Positions 9,186-17,220 of a stretch of 64,000 bases of DNA are shown piece by piece. The DNA is taken from contig NZ_CP168151.1 in assembly GCF_026913205.2 (NCBI RefSeq), forward strand, positions 1,054,001 to 1,118,000, read 5' to 3'. The notes below the pieces were generated by a model. The model was not told the DNA's origin, searched no databases, and worked only from the letters and a program-made list of their open reading frames with translations. Positions within the stretch are counted from its first letter, which is position 1, and the number at the start of each line of letters is the position of its first letter. The DNA is from Lentilactobacillus sp. SPB1-3 (GTDB lineage: Bacteria; Bacillota; Bacilli; Lactobacillales; Lactobacillaceae). The translations under genes and the position numbers were made by a program.

Positions 9186-9554
9186 GTTTGTATTGTTACC
9201 ACTATCAAGTTGTGAACCAAAAACTCTTCTTTCAAGATTTGAAAGACGTTTTAAAATGTCCATGTTTGTTGCACTAGACATTGCTTGGGTTGCAGCAGGT
9301 CTTGTAACCTGACTAGCACCGGCAGAAATTCCACCTTGATTAGCAGAAAGTGATACTTGTTTATTTAATTCATCTACTTGAATCCGCAATTTCTCATTCT
9401 GATCTGTTAAATCAGAAATCTGCTTGCTATATGATTCATAATCTTTGATGATGTTATCTAAAAAAGCATCAACATCGTTAGGATCATATCCACGCATCTT
9501 TTGGCGAAATTCTTTTTGTAAAATATCCTTTGGAGTATAGTTAATATTTTCCAT
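9168..9554 (-). CDS. gpsB: Cell division protein GpsB (DivIVA-like)
   Basis: 128 residues. The start is the ATG of MENINYTPKDIL, with SD GAGGTG upstream; an 18-residue N-terminal extension in the open frame has no homology. The N-terminal DivIVA-type domain contains KEFRQKMRGYDPNDVDAFLD, followed by a coiled coil (about 35-70), a linker rich in Ala, Ser and Thr, and a short C-terminal helix (LKRLSNLERRVFGS). GpsB links PBP1 recycling to division and septal-lateral switching. Neighbours fit: ypsA upstream, rnpB downstream and PBP1A across the divergent promoter. Confidence 0.95.
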   Translation of the reverse strand: MENINYTPKDILQKEFRQKMRGYDPNDVDAFLDNIIKDYESYSKQISDLTDQNEKLRIQVDELNKQVSLSANQGGISAGASQVTRPAATQAMSSATNMDILKRLSNLERRVFGSQLDSGNNTNESHRL

Positions 9555-9611
9555 CTTTTCGGAACACCTCATCAATACTTTGCAACAAACTATAGATAAT
9601 GATACCACACG

Positions 9612-10184
9612 TCATTCGTCTTGAAAACCATTATTTAAACTTTCAAAGTATTCGTCCGCCGAATTTTGAAGGTCATCAAAGCTAATCATTTTTAATGGGT
9701 ATGGATGTTTGTCTGCAAATTCTTTTATCCTATTATAATCGTACTGCGTTTTTCCAGGATTGTCTAAATCATAAACCAATAAAGCACTATCTGTGTGGCT
9801 AATCATGAATTCTTGGTAATTTTTTAATTGTTTGGGTGATTGATACGGCAAATTACTTACTTCGGCAGTAAAGTCAGCCATGAGCTTGGTTTGATTATAC
9901 ATTGCTTGATTTACCTCATTCCAATTACTACCAAACTCTTTAAATGGCAAAATCATTGCCGTTCTAAACTCTCCTGGATATTCTTCTTTCAATTCATTTG
10001 CTGCTTGGATGGTCCATTGTTCAATACCCATTTGACCACCAGTGATGATCCAGTCCACTCCAGATTCAATGGCAGTAATGATCTCCTGTTTTAAAACATA
10101 GTCGATCACTTCTTTTTTCTTGTCTTTATTATCAAAGATTCCTAATTCGTAGCCTCGATAACCGGTTACCCATAATCTGCTCAA
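9612..10184 (-). CDS. ypsA: YpsA family protein (DUF1273, SLOG superfamily)
   Basis: 190 residues starting at TTG with AGGTG upstream. The N-terminal WVTGYRGYELGIF and the later DWIITGGQMGIEQWTIQAA are the nucleotide-binding signatures of this SLOG-like Rossmann family. B. subtilis and S. aureus YpsA influence cell division and shape and are often next to gpsB, as here (57-base gap). The biochemical activity is not known. Confidence 0.9.
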   Translation of the reverse strand: MSRLWVTGYRGYELGIFDNKDKKKEVIDYVLKQEIITAIESGVDWIITGGQMGIEQWTIQAANELKEEYPGEFRTAMILPFKEFGSNWNEVNQAMYNQTKLMADFTAEVSNLPYQSPKQLKNYQEFMISHTDSALLVYDLDNPGKTQYDYNRIKEFADKHPYPLKMISFDDLQNSADEYFESLNNGFQDE

Positions 10185-10208
10185 GTTATCACCTAAATCT
10201 ATAATTAT

Positions 10209-10237
10209 TTCAAAAATTTTTTCTCTATTGGTATAAT
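10209..10237 (+). promoter_or_regulatory. Promoter of recU-pbp1A
   Basis: TTCAAA (10209-10214), a 17-base spacer, then TATAAT (10232-10237) preceded by TGG, an extended -10. It reads towards recU, 69 bases before the start codon. Confidence 0.7.
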
Positions 10238-10305
10238 ATCATTATTAATGTGATATTTTCAGATATATCATATAATGATGTATTATTGGAAGGGATGCTT
10301 TATCA

Positions 10306-10908
10306 ATGACGGTTAATTATCCAAGTGGCAAACCATTTGCTGCTTACAATTTAAACAAAAACGCTTTGAAACATCGACCTACTGACTTCTCAAATCGTGG
10401 AATGACGCTTGAAGATGAGCTTAATAAAAGCAACCAATATTACTTACGAAATAATATTGCTGTAATCCACAAAAAGCCGACTCCTATCCAGATTGTTTCA
10501 GTTGACTATCCCAAACGAAGTGCAGCCAAGATTAAAGAAGCTTATTTTCGTAAAGCATCCACCACTGATTACAACGGTGTTTATCGTGGAAAATATATTG
10601 ACTTTGATGCAAAAGAGACTCAAAATAAAACATCATTTCCATTAAAGAACTTCCATGAACACCAAATAGAACATCTCAGGATGTGCCTTAAACAAGATGG
10701 AATTTGTTTCGCTATTATTAAATTTGTGTATAATCAATCCGTTTTCGTTTTAAAGGCCTCCGATTTAATCCATTTTTGGGATTTACAAGCATCCGGCGGA
10801 AGAAAATCAATTCCAAAGGAAACAATCGACCAAATTGGTTATGAAGTTAAGTACGGCATTAATCCTTTAATTCCTTACTTAGATGCTGTAAATCAAATAA
10901 TGGAATAA
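10306..10908 (+). CDS. recU: Holliday junction resolvase RecU
   Basis: 200 residues, normal length. Visible family features are SNRGMTLEDELNKSNQYY near the N-terminus, the YNGVYRGKYIDFDAKET nuclease segment (acidic residues plus Lys) and the basic ASGGRKSIPKETI stretch near the C-terminus. RecU resolves four-way junctions in recombination and chromosome segregation in Firmicutes. The SD GGAAGGG lies 11 bases upstream. It is the first gene of an operon with PBP1A, a conserved pairing. Confidence 0.95.
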   Translation: MTVNYPSGKPFAAYNLNKNALKHRPTDFSNRGMTLEDELNKSNQYYLRNNIAVIHKKPTPIQIVSVDYPKRSAAKIKEAYFRKASTTDYNGVYRGKYIDFDAKETQNKTSFPLKNFHEHQIEHLRMCLKQDGICFAIIKFVYNQSVFVLKASDLIHFWDLQASGGRKSIPKETIDQIGYEVKYGINPLIPYLDAVNQIME

Positions 10909-10930
10909 CTTTTTTATTAAGGAGAAACTT

Positions 10931-13330
10931 ATGTCACAGAACAATCCGCAACACAAAAGTCCTAGCAGAAGATCCCAGCCGAAGAAAAAACGGTCATGGC
11001 TTCGTCGGACAATCAAGATAGTTATCTGGGCTATCGTAATTTTATTTGTTTTGGGCGCTGGGTTATTCACCTACTACGCTGCAACTGCACCAAAATTAAC
11101 TGGCGCAGAATTATCTAGTGATAATTCAACAAAAATATATGATGCTAACAATCAAGTTATTTCCCGATTAGGTAGTCAAAATCGTGATTACGTAACCGCG
11201 AAAAACATTCCCAATACATTAAAACGGGCTGTTGTTTCAATTGAAGATCGTCGCTTCTATAAGCATCACGGAGTCGATCCCATCCGAATCATGGGAGCAG
11301 CTTTCGCCAATGTCACTGGCTCATCATTGGGCCTTCAAGGCGGAAGTACTTTAACTCAACAACTTGTTAAATTATCAGTATTTTCAACTGCTGCATCCGA
11401 TCGAACAATGAAGCGTAAGGCACAAGAAGCTTGGCTAGCCATTCAAGTTGAAAATAAATACTCAAAAGATAAAATTCTAGAATTCTATATTAATAAAGTT
11501 TATATGGGTAATGGTGTTTATGGTATGCAAACTGCTGCCGAATACTATTTCAATAAACCACTATCAAGATTGACGCTTCCTCAACTGGCAATGCTTGCTG
11601 GAATGCCCCAATCACCTACCCTATATAATCCTTACAAATACCCTAAGTACGCTACTGAAAGAAGAAATGAAGTTCTAACTGCGATGGTTAAGAACAAGGC
11701 CATCACAAGTGCTCAGGGACAACAAGCTGAAGCAACCAGCGTCAAAACCGGACTTGCTACAACTCATAATAAGACTTCTACCAGTGAACGATTAAGTAAA
11801 TATACAGACGCTTATTTAAAGCAAACATTGCTTGAACTTAATAAACTAGGATACAAAACTAACAGTGGTTTGAAAGTTTATACTAACTTAGATTTGAACG
11901 CCCAAAAGAAGCTTTACAACGTGTCAAACAATGATCCTTCTATCATTTATCCAAGCAAGAGATTTCAAGTTGGTGCAACTTTAGTAGATTCAAATAACGG
12001 TAAGGTTGTCGCCATGCAAGGAGCCCGGAAAACTAATGTCTCATTTGGATTAAACCGAGCCGTTCAAACTGATCGTTCATCTGGTTCAACGGCCAAGCCA
12101 ATAATGGATTATGGTCCAGCTATTCAATATCTTAAGTACCCTACCTACCAACCAGTAAAAGATACACCGTATGTTTACCCAGGTAGTGATAAATCAGTAA
12201 TGGACTTTGATAATAAATATCAAGGAACCATCACCATGCGAAAAGCATTGGTAGAATCTAGAAATATTCCGGCACTAAGAACTCTAGAAAATGTTGGTGT
12301 TCCAAAAGCTCAAGGATTTTTGAAGAATCTTGGTATGTCATTTGATAAGGAACTTGAACTACAAAACGGAATTGGTTTATATGTATCATCAGAGCAACTT
12401 GCCGCTGCATATGCTGCATTTGCTAACGGTGGTGTTTACCACAAGCCATACCTAATTAATAAAATCGTTCAATCTGATGGCCAAACTAAGACATTTAAAT
12501 CTAAAGGTAAGCGAGCAATGTCTCCGGCAACTGCCTTCATGATTACAGATATGCTGAAAGGTGTTATGGATTCAGAAAGTGGTTCTGGTACCGCAGCTAA
12601 AGTTGACGGTCTTTATGAAGCCGGTAAAACAGGTACTACTCAGTACCCTGACGACTTCATCAACAAAGTCCCTGCAGATTCGTCAATGGATTCATGGTTC
12701 TCTGGTTACACTAAGAACTACTCACTAGCTATTTGGACGGGTTATGATAGGCAATTCTCGGCTAATTCATACATTACCGAGCCCGAGACGACAATAGCTC
12801 AACAAATCTATAAGAACGTTATGGGATACGTTTCTGAAGACAAGCCAAACACAGACTGGACTCAACCTTCAGACGTTGGTTCAAATGGAAGTGACAATTA
12901 TTATGTTGCCGGTTATCCTGGTACGCAACCGGATAACAGTTCTAACCAGACAACCAGTGGCTTTACGATTGACAAGAGTGCTAGCTCTGAAACCGATTCT
13001 GTCAACGGAACCGTGACATCACCAAGAAACGATGGCGAAACATCTACTTCAGGTACTACATCTGGTTCTGACAGCGGTGCATCTCAATCAGGAACTACCA
13101 CTCAGCAACCTTCAGGTGGTTCTGGAAATGGTGACGATGATAATTCAGATTCTTCTTCAGATAACACTTCTAGTGATACTAATAAAGATTCATCAACTGG
13201 AACTACTAGCGATTCTTCAAATGGTAATAGTTCTAATGATAATCAAGATAATAACAACAATGACAATCCGGACACGACTAATCAAAACAATGCTAAAGCC
13301 AATAACGCAACAGCAGATAGTGTTCAATAA
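10931..13330 (+). CDS. pbp1A: Class A penicillin-binding protein 1A (transglycosylase-transpeptidase)
   Basis: 799 residues. The cytoplasmic N-terminus is strongly basic; one membrane helix (about 34-56) follows. The glycosyltransferase domain has SIEDRRFYKHHGVDPIRI and GGSTLTQQLVKL (about 100-155). The transpeptidase domain has the catalytic serine in SSGSTAKP (about 384-391) and the EAGKTGTTQ motif (about 562-570). The last roughly 130 residues are almost only Ser, Thr, Gly, Asn, Asp and Gln, probably a flexible wall-spanning tail. It polymerises and cross-links peptidoglycan outside the membrane. SD AAGGAG; 22 bases after recU. Confidence 0.96.
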   Translation: MSQNNPQHKSPSRRSQPKKKRSWLRRTIKIVIWAIVILFVLGAGLFTYYAATAPKLTGAELSSDNSTKIYDANNQVISRLGSQNRDYVTAKNIPNTLKRAVVSIEDRRFYKHHGVDPIRIMGAAFANVTGSSLGLQGGSTLTQQLVKLSVFSTAASDRTMKRKAQEAWLAIQVENKYSKDKILEFYINKVYMGNGVYGMQTAAEYYFNKPLSRLTLPQLAMLAGMPQSPTLYNPYKYPKYATERRNEVLTAMVKNKAITSAQGQQAEATSVKTGLATTHNKTSTSERLSKYTDAYLKQTLLELNKLGYKTNSGLKVYTNLDLNAQKKLYNVSNNDPSIIYPSKRFQVGATLVDSNNGKVVAMQGARKTNVSFGLNRAVQTDRSSGSTAKPIMDYGPAIQYLKYPTYQPVKDTPYVYPGSDKSVMDFDNKYQGTITMRKALVESRNIPALRTLENVGVPKAQGFLKNLGMSFDKELELQNGIGLYVSSEQLAAAYAAFANGGVYHKPYLINKIVQSDGQTKTFKSKGKRAMSPATAFMITDMLKGVMDSESGSGTAAKVDGLYEAGKTGTTQYPDDFINKVPADSSMDSWFSGYTKNYSLAIWTGYDRQFSANSYITEPETTIAQQIYKNVMGYVSEDKPNTDWTQPSDVGSNGSDNYYVAGYPGTQPDNSSNQTTSGFTIDKSASSETDSVNGTVTSPRNDGETSTSGTTSGSDSGASQSGTTTQQPSGGSGNGDDDNSDSSSDNTSSDTNKDSSTGTTSDSSNGNSSNDNQDNNNNDNPDTTNQNNAKANNATADSVQ

Positions 13331-13339
13331 TTAAACAAT

Positions 13340-13378
13340 AAAAAGAGAGCTAGGATTAAAAATCCTAGCTCTCTTTTT
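13340..13378. terminator. Bidirectional terminator between pbp1A and dnaD
   Basis: A long perfect hairpin, AAAAGAGAGCTAGGATT and AATCCTAGCTCTCTTTT around a short A loop, is flanked by T runs on both strands. It serves the convergent pbp1A and dnaD transcripts and overlaps the dnaD stop codon. Confidence 0.93.
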
Positions 13379-14090
13379 ATTTATTTAAATCAATAAACGG
13401 AATTTCAGGCCCATTATAATCTTGATCATTATGGCGGTTATCATTACCAGTCTCGCGATTATTCAAATAATTCTGAATTTGCGTCACTGATTTGAGATTC
13501 AGCTTATCCCAATTCAACATGATCCGATCCATATACTTTAAATTATAAACTTGGTTTAAAACCGCTTCTTTTAATGCCAAAGTGATTATCTCAACGGGAT
13601 AACGATCAATATCTAACCAACCACTGATTGTCTCCATTTCAATTGGTGATAGAGTTCTGCCGAACTCCTTTTCAATGGTGGTAAACAATTCAGATCGACC
13701 ATTATCATCGGCAACTGGACGAGAAGATTCAACAGCAACTTCATCGTCTATGCTGACTTGCTGGTTAATTAGACTTAATAGCTTTTGATACATCGGTGAA
13801 AAATCATAAGCATCAACTCGATCATTGCCACGAGTGACAGTGGTTATCAGCGCATTTTTATGTTCAATCAGGCTATGAAACAATTGATAGATTTTATCTT
13901 TAGAAAAACCGGTCTGTGCTGCTAATTTATCAGCATCAGGCATCGGAATCACTAATTCATTATCTCGCTTAATCAAAACATAAATCAGCAACTCGTCATT
14001 AGAGACACCCAGCTTAGGATAATTGATGAGCAACAAATTATTGACGCTCGTGGCGCCCTTGAACAGATTGTTTGGATTATTATCAGTCAA
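13377..14090 (-). CDS. dnaD: DnaD-type replication initiation protein
   Basis: 237 residues from a TTG start; GAGGTG lies 6 bases upstream, whereas the GTG three codons earlier overlaps the SD itself. The N-terminal winged-helix region (about 15-105) is followed by the DnaD C-terminal domain with EKEFGRTLSPIEMETISGWLD and ALKEAVLNQVYNLKYMDRIMLNW. The protein remodels DNA and helps load helicase at origins and restart sites. It is the last gene of the ypmB-aspB-asnS-dnaD group, as in Bacillus. Confidence 0.93.
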   Translation of the reverse strand: MTDNNPNNLFKGATSVNNLLLINYPKLGVSNDELLIYVLIKRDNELVIPMPDADKLAAQTGFSKDKIYQLFHSLIEHKNALITTVTRGNDRVDAYDFSPMYQKLLSLINQQVSIDDEVAVESSRPVADDNGRSELFTTIEKEFGRTLSPIEMETISGWLDIDRYPVEIITLALKEAVLNQVYNLKYMDRIMLNWDKLNLKSVTQIQNYLNNRETGNDNRHNDQDYNGPEIPFIDLNK

Positions 14091-14132
14091 AGAAATCACC
14101 TCAATTCATCTATTAAGCACCAAATTAATGAT

Positions 14133-15428
14133 TTATGGGTAAATACGGTTTAACAATCTTGGGAATGGAATTGCCTCACGAACGTGGTCCTCACCTGTAA
14201 TCCAAGTGATAGCTCGTTCAAGTCCCAATCCAAATCCTGAATGAGGAACACTACCATATTTTCTTAAATCTAAGTACCATGAGTATTCTTCTGGATCAAG
14301 CCCAGCCTGTTTAACTTGGTCTAGTAAGTAATCATAATCGACGGCACGTTCTGAACCACCGATAATTTCACCATAACCTTCTGGGGCTAACAAGTCAGCA
14401 CAAATGACAACATCATCACGAGTTGGATGTGGCTTCATGTAGAATGGCTTAATTGCCTTTGGATAATTCATTACGAAAACAGGTTGTTCAAATTGGTCAG
14501 CCAAGAAAGTCTCTTCAGGAGAACCAAAATCCACGCCCCATTTAACATCAAAATCATTTTTTTGCAAAATTTCGATGGCTTCATCGTAACTGATTCGTGG
14601 GTAAGGTAATTTAGTATATTTTTTAAGTTGGTCAATATCACGTCCAAGTGTTTCTAAATCAGTTGCACAATGGTCGATAACATTTTGAACTAAGAACGCA
14701 ATGTATTGTTCTTGAATTTCCAAACTTTCATCTTGATGCATGAATGCCATTTCTGGTTCAATCATCCAGAATTCAATCAAATGACGTCTAGTCTTTGATT
14801 TTTCGGCTCTAAAAGTTGGTCCGAATGTAAATACCTTACCAAAGGCCATAGCCCCTGCTTCAGCGTATAATTGGCCACTTTGAGATAAGTAAGCATCTCG
14901 ATCAAAATATTCAGTATGGAATAAATCAGTAGTTCCTTCTGGGGCACTACCAGTCAAGATTGGTGAATCAACTTTAGTAAATCCTTCACGGTTAAAGAAT
15001 TCGTATGTGGCACGAATTACTTCATTTCTAACTCTCATAATTGCATGAGGTCTACTTGAACGTAACCACAAGTGACGATGATCCATTAAGAAATCAATTC
15101 CGTGTTCCTTAGGAGTAATTGGGTAGTCATTTGATTCAGACACAACTTCAATATCTTCAACTTCCAGTTCATAACCGAATTTTGAACGTGCGTCTTCATG
15201 AACAACTCCAGTAACCCATAAGCTAGATTCTTGACGAATCTCCTTAGCTAATTCAAAAATTTCTGGAGCAACCTTGCTCTTAACAACTACTCCTTGAAAA
15301 AATGCCGTTCCATCACGCAATTGTAAAAACGCAATTTTCCCGCTTGATCGTTTATTAGTCAACCACACGCCAATTTTGACTCTTTCGTCAACGTACTTGG
15401 GTGCGTCAATCATATTGATTTCTTTCAC
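14133..15428 (-). CDS. asnS: Asparaginyl-tRNA synthetase
   Basis: 431 residues, usual length, from a GTG with GGAGG upstream. It has an N-terminal OB-fold anticodon-binding domain ([24 protein letters not shown]) and a class II catalytic core with motif 2 [24 protein letters not shown] and motif 3 [15 protein letters not shown]. It charges tRNA-Asn with asparagine. No T-box leader is present: only 17 bases separate it from aspB. Confidence 0.97.
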   Translation of the reverse strand: MKEINMIDAPKYVDERVKIGVWLTNKRSSGKIAFLQLRDGTAFFQGVVVKSKVAPEIFELAKEIRQESSLWVTGVVHEDARSKFGYELEVEDIEVVSESNDYPITPKEHGIDFLMDHRHLWLRSSRPHAIMRVRNEVIRATYEFFNREGFTKVDSPILTGSAPEGTTDLFHTEYFDRDAYLSQSGQLYAEAGAMAFGKVFTFGPTFRAEKSKTRRHLIEFWMIEPEMAFMHQDESLEIQEQYIAFLVQNVIDHCATDLETLGRDIDQLKKYTKLPYPRISYDEAIEILQKNDFDVKWGVDFGSPEETFLADQFEQPVFVMNYPKAIKPFYMKPHPTRDDVVICADLLAPEGYGEIIGGSERAVDYDYLLDQVKQAGLDPEEYSWYLDLRKYGSVPHSGFGLGLERAITWITGEDHVREAIPFPRLLNRIYP

Positions 15429-15445
15429 GATTTTTCCTCCAACAA

Positions 15446-16630
15446 TTATTTAGTAAAACTTTGCATGTACTCGTTAATTCGAGATACCGCCTCAATAAGA
15501 TTATCAAGACTTGCGGCATAACTCAACCTAAGATATCCAGGCAACCCAAATGCAGCTCCGTCCACAGTGGCAACATGAGCTTCATCAAGTAACTTTTCGA
15601 CCAGTTCGCTAGAGGAACTTAAGCCAGCGATTCTAACTGCTTCCTCAACATTTGGGAACATATAAAAGGCACCCTGTGGTTTAACTGCCATATTGAATCC
15701 AGGCACATCTTGCAGTAATGGATAAATTTTATTCAAACGGTCTTCAAAAGCTAATCTCATCTGTTCAACGACACTTTGGTCACCAGTTAGGGCTGCAATA
15801 GATGCGTATTGACTAACAGCTGCAGGATTACTAGTAGAATGTGACAAAATCGCATTAACTTTACTGATAATTTCTGGGGCAGCTGCGATATATCCAATTC
15901 GCCAGCCAGTCATAGAATAAGACTTGGAAAGACCATTCACCAAAATTGTTTGAGCAACGATATTATCATCTAGTTGAATCAATGATGTAAACTCAGCTCC
16001 GTTATAAACAAGGCTGCCATATATATCATCTGCAATGATCATGATGTTATGCATGATTGCCCAGTTACCAATGGCTGTTAATTCTTCCTTGGTATATATC
16101 GTACCCGTTGGATTTTGTGGTGAATTAATAATCAATAATCTGGTGTTCTTAGTAACTGCTTCATTCAAAGTTTCTTCAGTGATTTTGAACTCATCATTTG
16201 TCGAAACCATGACAGGATTTGCTCCTGCTAGAACAATTTGTTGTTCGTAACTGACCCATCCCGGTTTGGGGATCAATACTTCATCCCCTTCATCCACTAA
16301 TACCTGCATCAATGTGTACAGTGCCATTTTGGCACCATTAGTCACACTAATGTTATCAGGAGAATAGAAGACATCAAAGTCTGCCTTGATTCGTTGAGAA
16401 ATGGCATCCTTCAGTGCAGATAAGCCACTGGCTGGAGTGTAAAAGCTAGCTTTACCAGAATTTATGGCCTCTATCGCTGCCTGATCAATTGAATCAGGTG
16501 TTTGAAAATCTGGTTCCCCGATACCTAAATTAATGACATCGATTCCATCCGCAATCATCTGCTTAGCTTTATTGGAAACTTTCACAGTTGCTGATGGCTT
16601 AACTGCCAGTGAACGTTTAGAGAATTTCAT
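15446..16630 (-). CDS. aspB: Aspartate aminotransferase (class I PLP-dependent)
   Basis: 394 residues of fold-type I aminotransferase. The PLP lysine lies in [19 protein letters not shown] (about 230-248), with NSPQNPTG (about 169-176) and YAASL near the end. The enzyme interconverts aspartate and 2-oxoglutarate with oxaloacetate and glutamate. Placement before asnS, which uses the asparagine branch of aspartate metabolism, matches B. subtilis. SD AAAGGGGG precedes the ATG. Confidence 0.9.
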   Translation of the reverse strand: MKFSKRSLAVKPSATVKVSNKAKQMIADGIDVINLGIGEPDFQTPDSIDQAAIEAINSGKASFYTPASGLSALKDAISQRIKADFDVFYSPDNISVTNGAKMALYTLMQVLVDEGDEVLIPKPGWVSYEQQIVLAGANPVMVSTNDEFKITEETLNEAVTKNTRLLIINSPQNPTGTIYTKEELTAIGNWAIMHNIMIIADDIYGSLVYNGAEFTSLIQLDDNIVAQTILVNGLSKSYSMTGWRIGYIAAAPEIISKVNAILSHSTSNPAAVSQYASIAALTGDQSVVEQMRLAFEDRLNKIYPLLQDVPGFNMAVKPQGAFYMFPNVEEAVRIAGLSSSSELVEKLLDEAHVATVDGAAFGLPGYLRLSYAASLDNLIEAVSRINEYMQSFTK

Positions 16631-16644
16631 ATCAAATGCCCCCT

Positions 16645-17151
16645 TTAAATGTTTTGAATTAGTTGTTTAATTGTGCCTGTTTTGTAGTTTAGCGTGGCAA
16701 AACATAGTTTATTTTGCTTGTTCATATAACTGACGATCCAATAAGGTTTTGATTGAATCAACGTAATTGCAACACTGTTGATTTTCTTAGGATGTTGACG
16801 CTGCTGAATAAGTGTTTTAATTTGATTGGCACTCATCCCCGCCTTTTGGTCAACTACCGTTACCTTGCCACCTTTTTTGGCAATCACGGCATAAATAGCT
16901 TTACCACGATTATCATTTCCAGCAACCGTATAGTAAGTTTGTTTACCGAGATTTTCGCTATAAAATCCAGTAACCTTCCCCATCTTGGCTGAATTTTGCG
17001 CAATTTCAATCGCTTCAGTTTTAGCATTAGCAATTGGTGATTCTGCCTGATGAAAAACAATAAAGCCGCTGAATAGTATAACTACCACAACGATTGCAGT
17101 AATAATCCAGATTCTGCGGTTAGACTTCTTCATTCTTCGTTGACGTTGCAT
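16645..17151 (-). CDS. ypmB: YpmB-like membrane-anchored protein (DUF5590)
   Basis: 168 residues. A very basic N-terminus precedes one membrane helix (about 13-34), then an extracytoplasmic region with two PepSY-like repeats around NAKTEAIEIAQNSAK and YAVIAKKGGKVTVVDQKAG. This is the usual neighbour of aspB. Function is unknown; the topology suggests a small extracellular binding or inhibitor domain. Confidence 0.82.
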   Translation of the reverse strand: MQRQRRMKKSNRRIWIITAIVVVVILFSGFIVFHQAESPIANAKTEAIEIAQNSAKMGKVTGFYSENLGKQTYYTVAGNDNRGKAIYAVIAKKGGKVTVVDQKAGMSANQIKTLIQQRQHPKKINSVAITLIQSKPYWIVSYMNKQNKLCFATLNYKTGTIKQLIQNI

Positions 17152-17220
17152 AATCTTACTCCCATCACTTTTTGGATATTCTCATAGTATATCAAATATT
17201 TACCAACCGATTTTTTCCAA

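Noticed and set aside
8725-9277. Open frames on both strands across the RNase P RNA
   Set aside because: They are chance frames inside a clearly recognisable rnpB; one even includes conserved RNA segments such as the AACGCGGTAAACCCC region.
13032-13334. 100-codon frame in the tail of pbp1A
   Set aside because: It is a frame-shifted reading of the low-complexity tail, without an SD and with a biased Leu/Ile composition.
15429-15445. T-box regulation of asnS
   Set aside because: Only 17 bases separate aspB and asnS; there is no room for a T-box leader and none is seen upstream of the operon.
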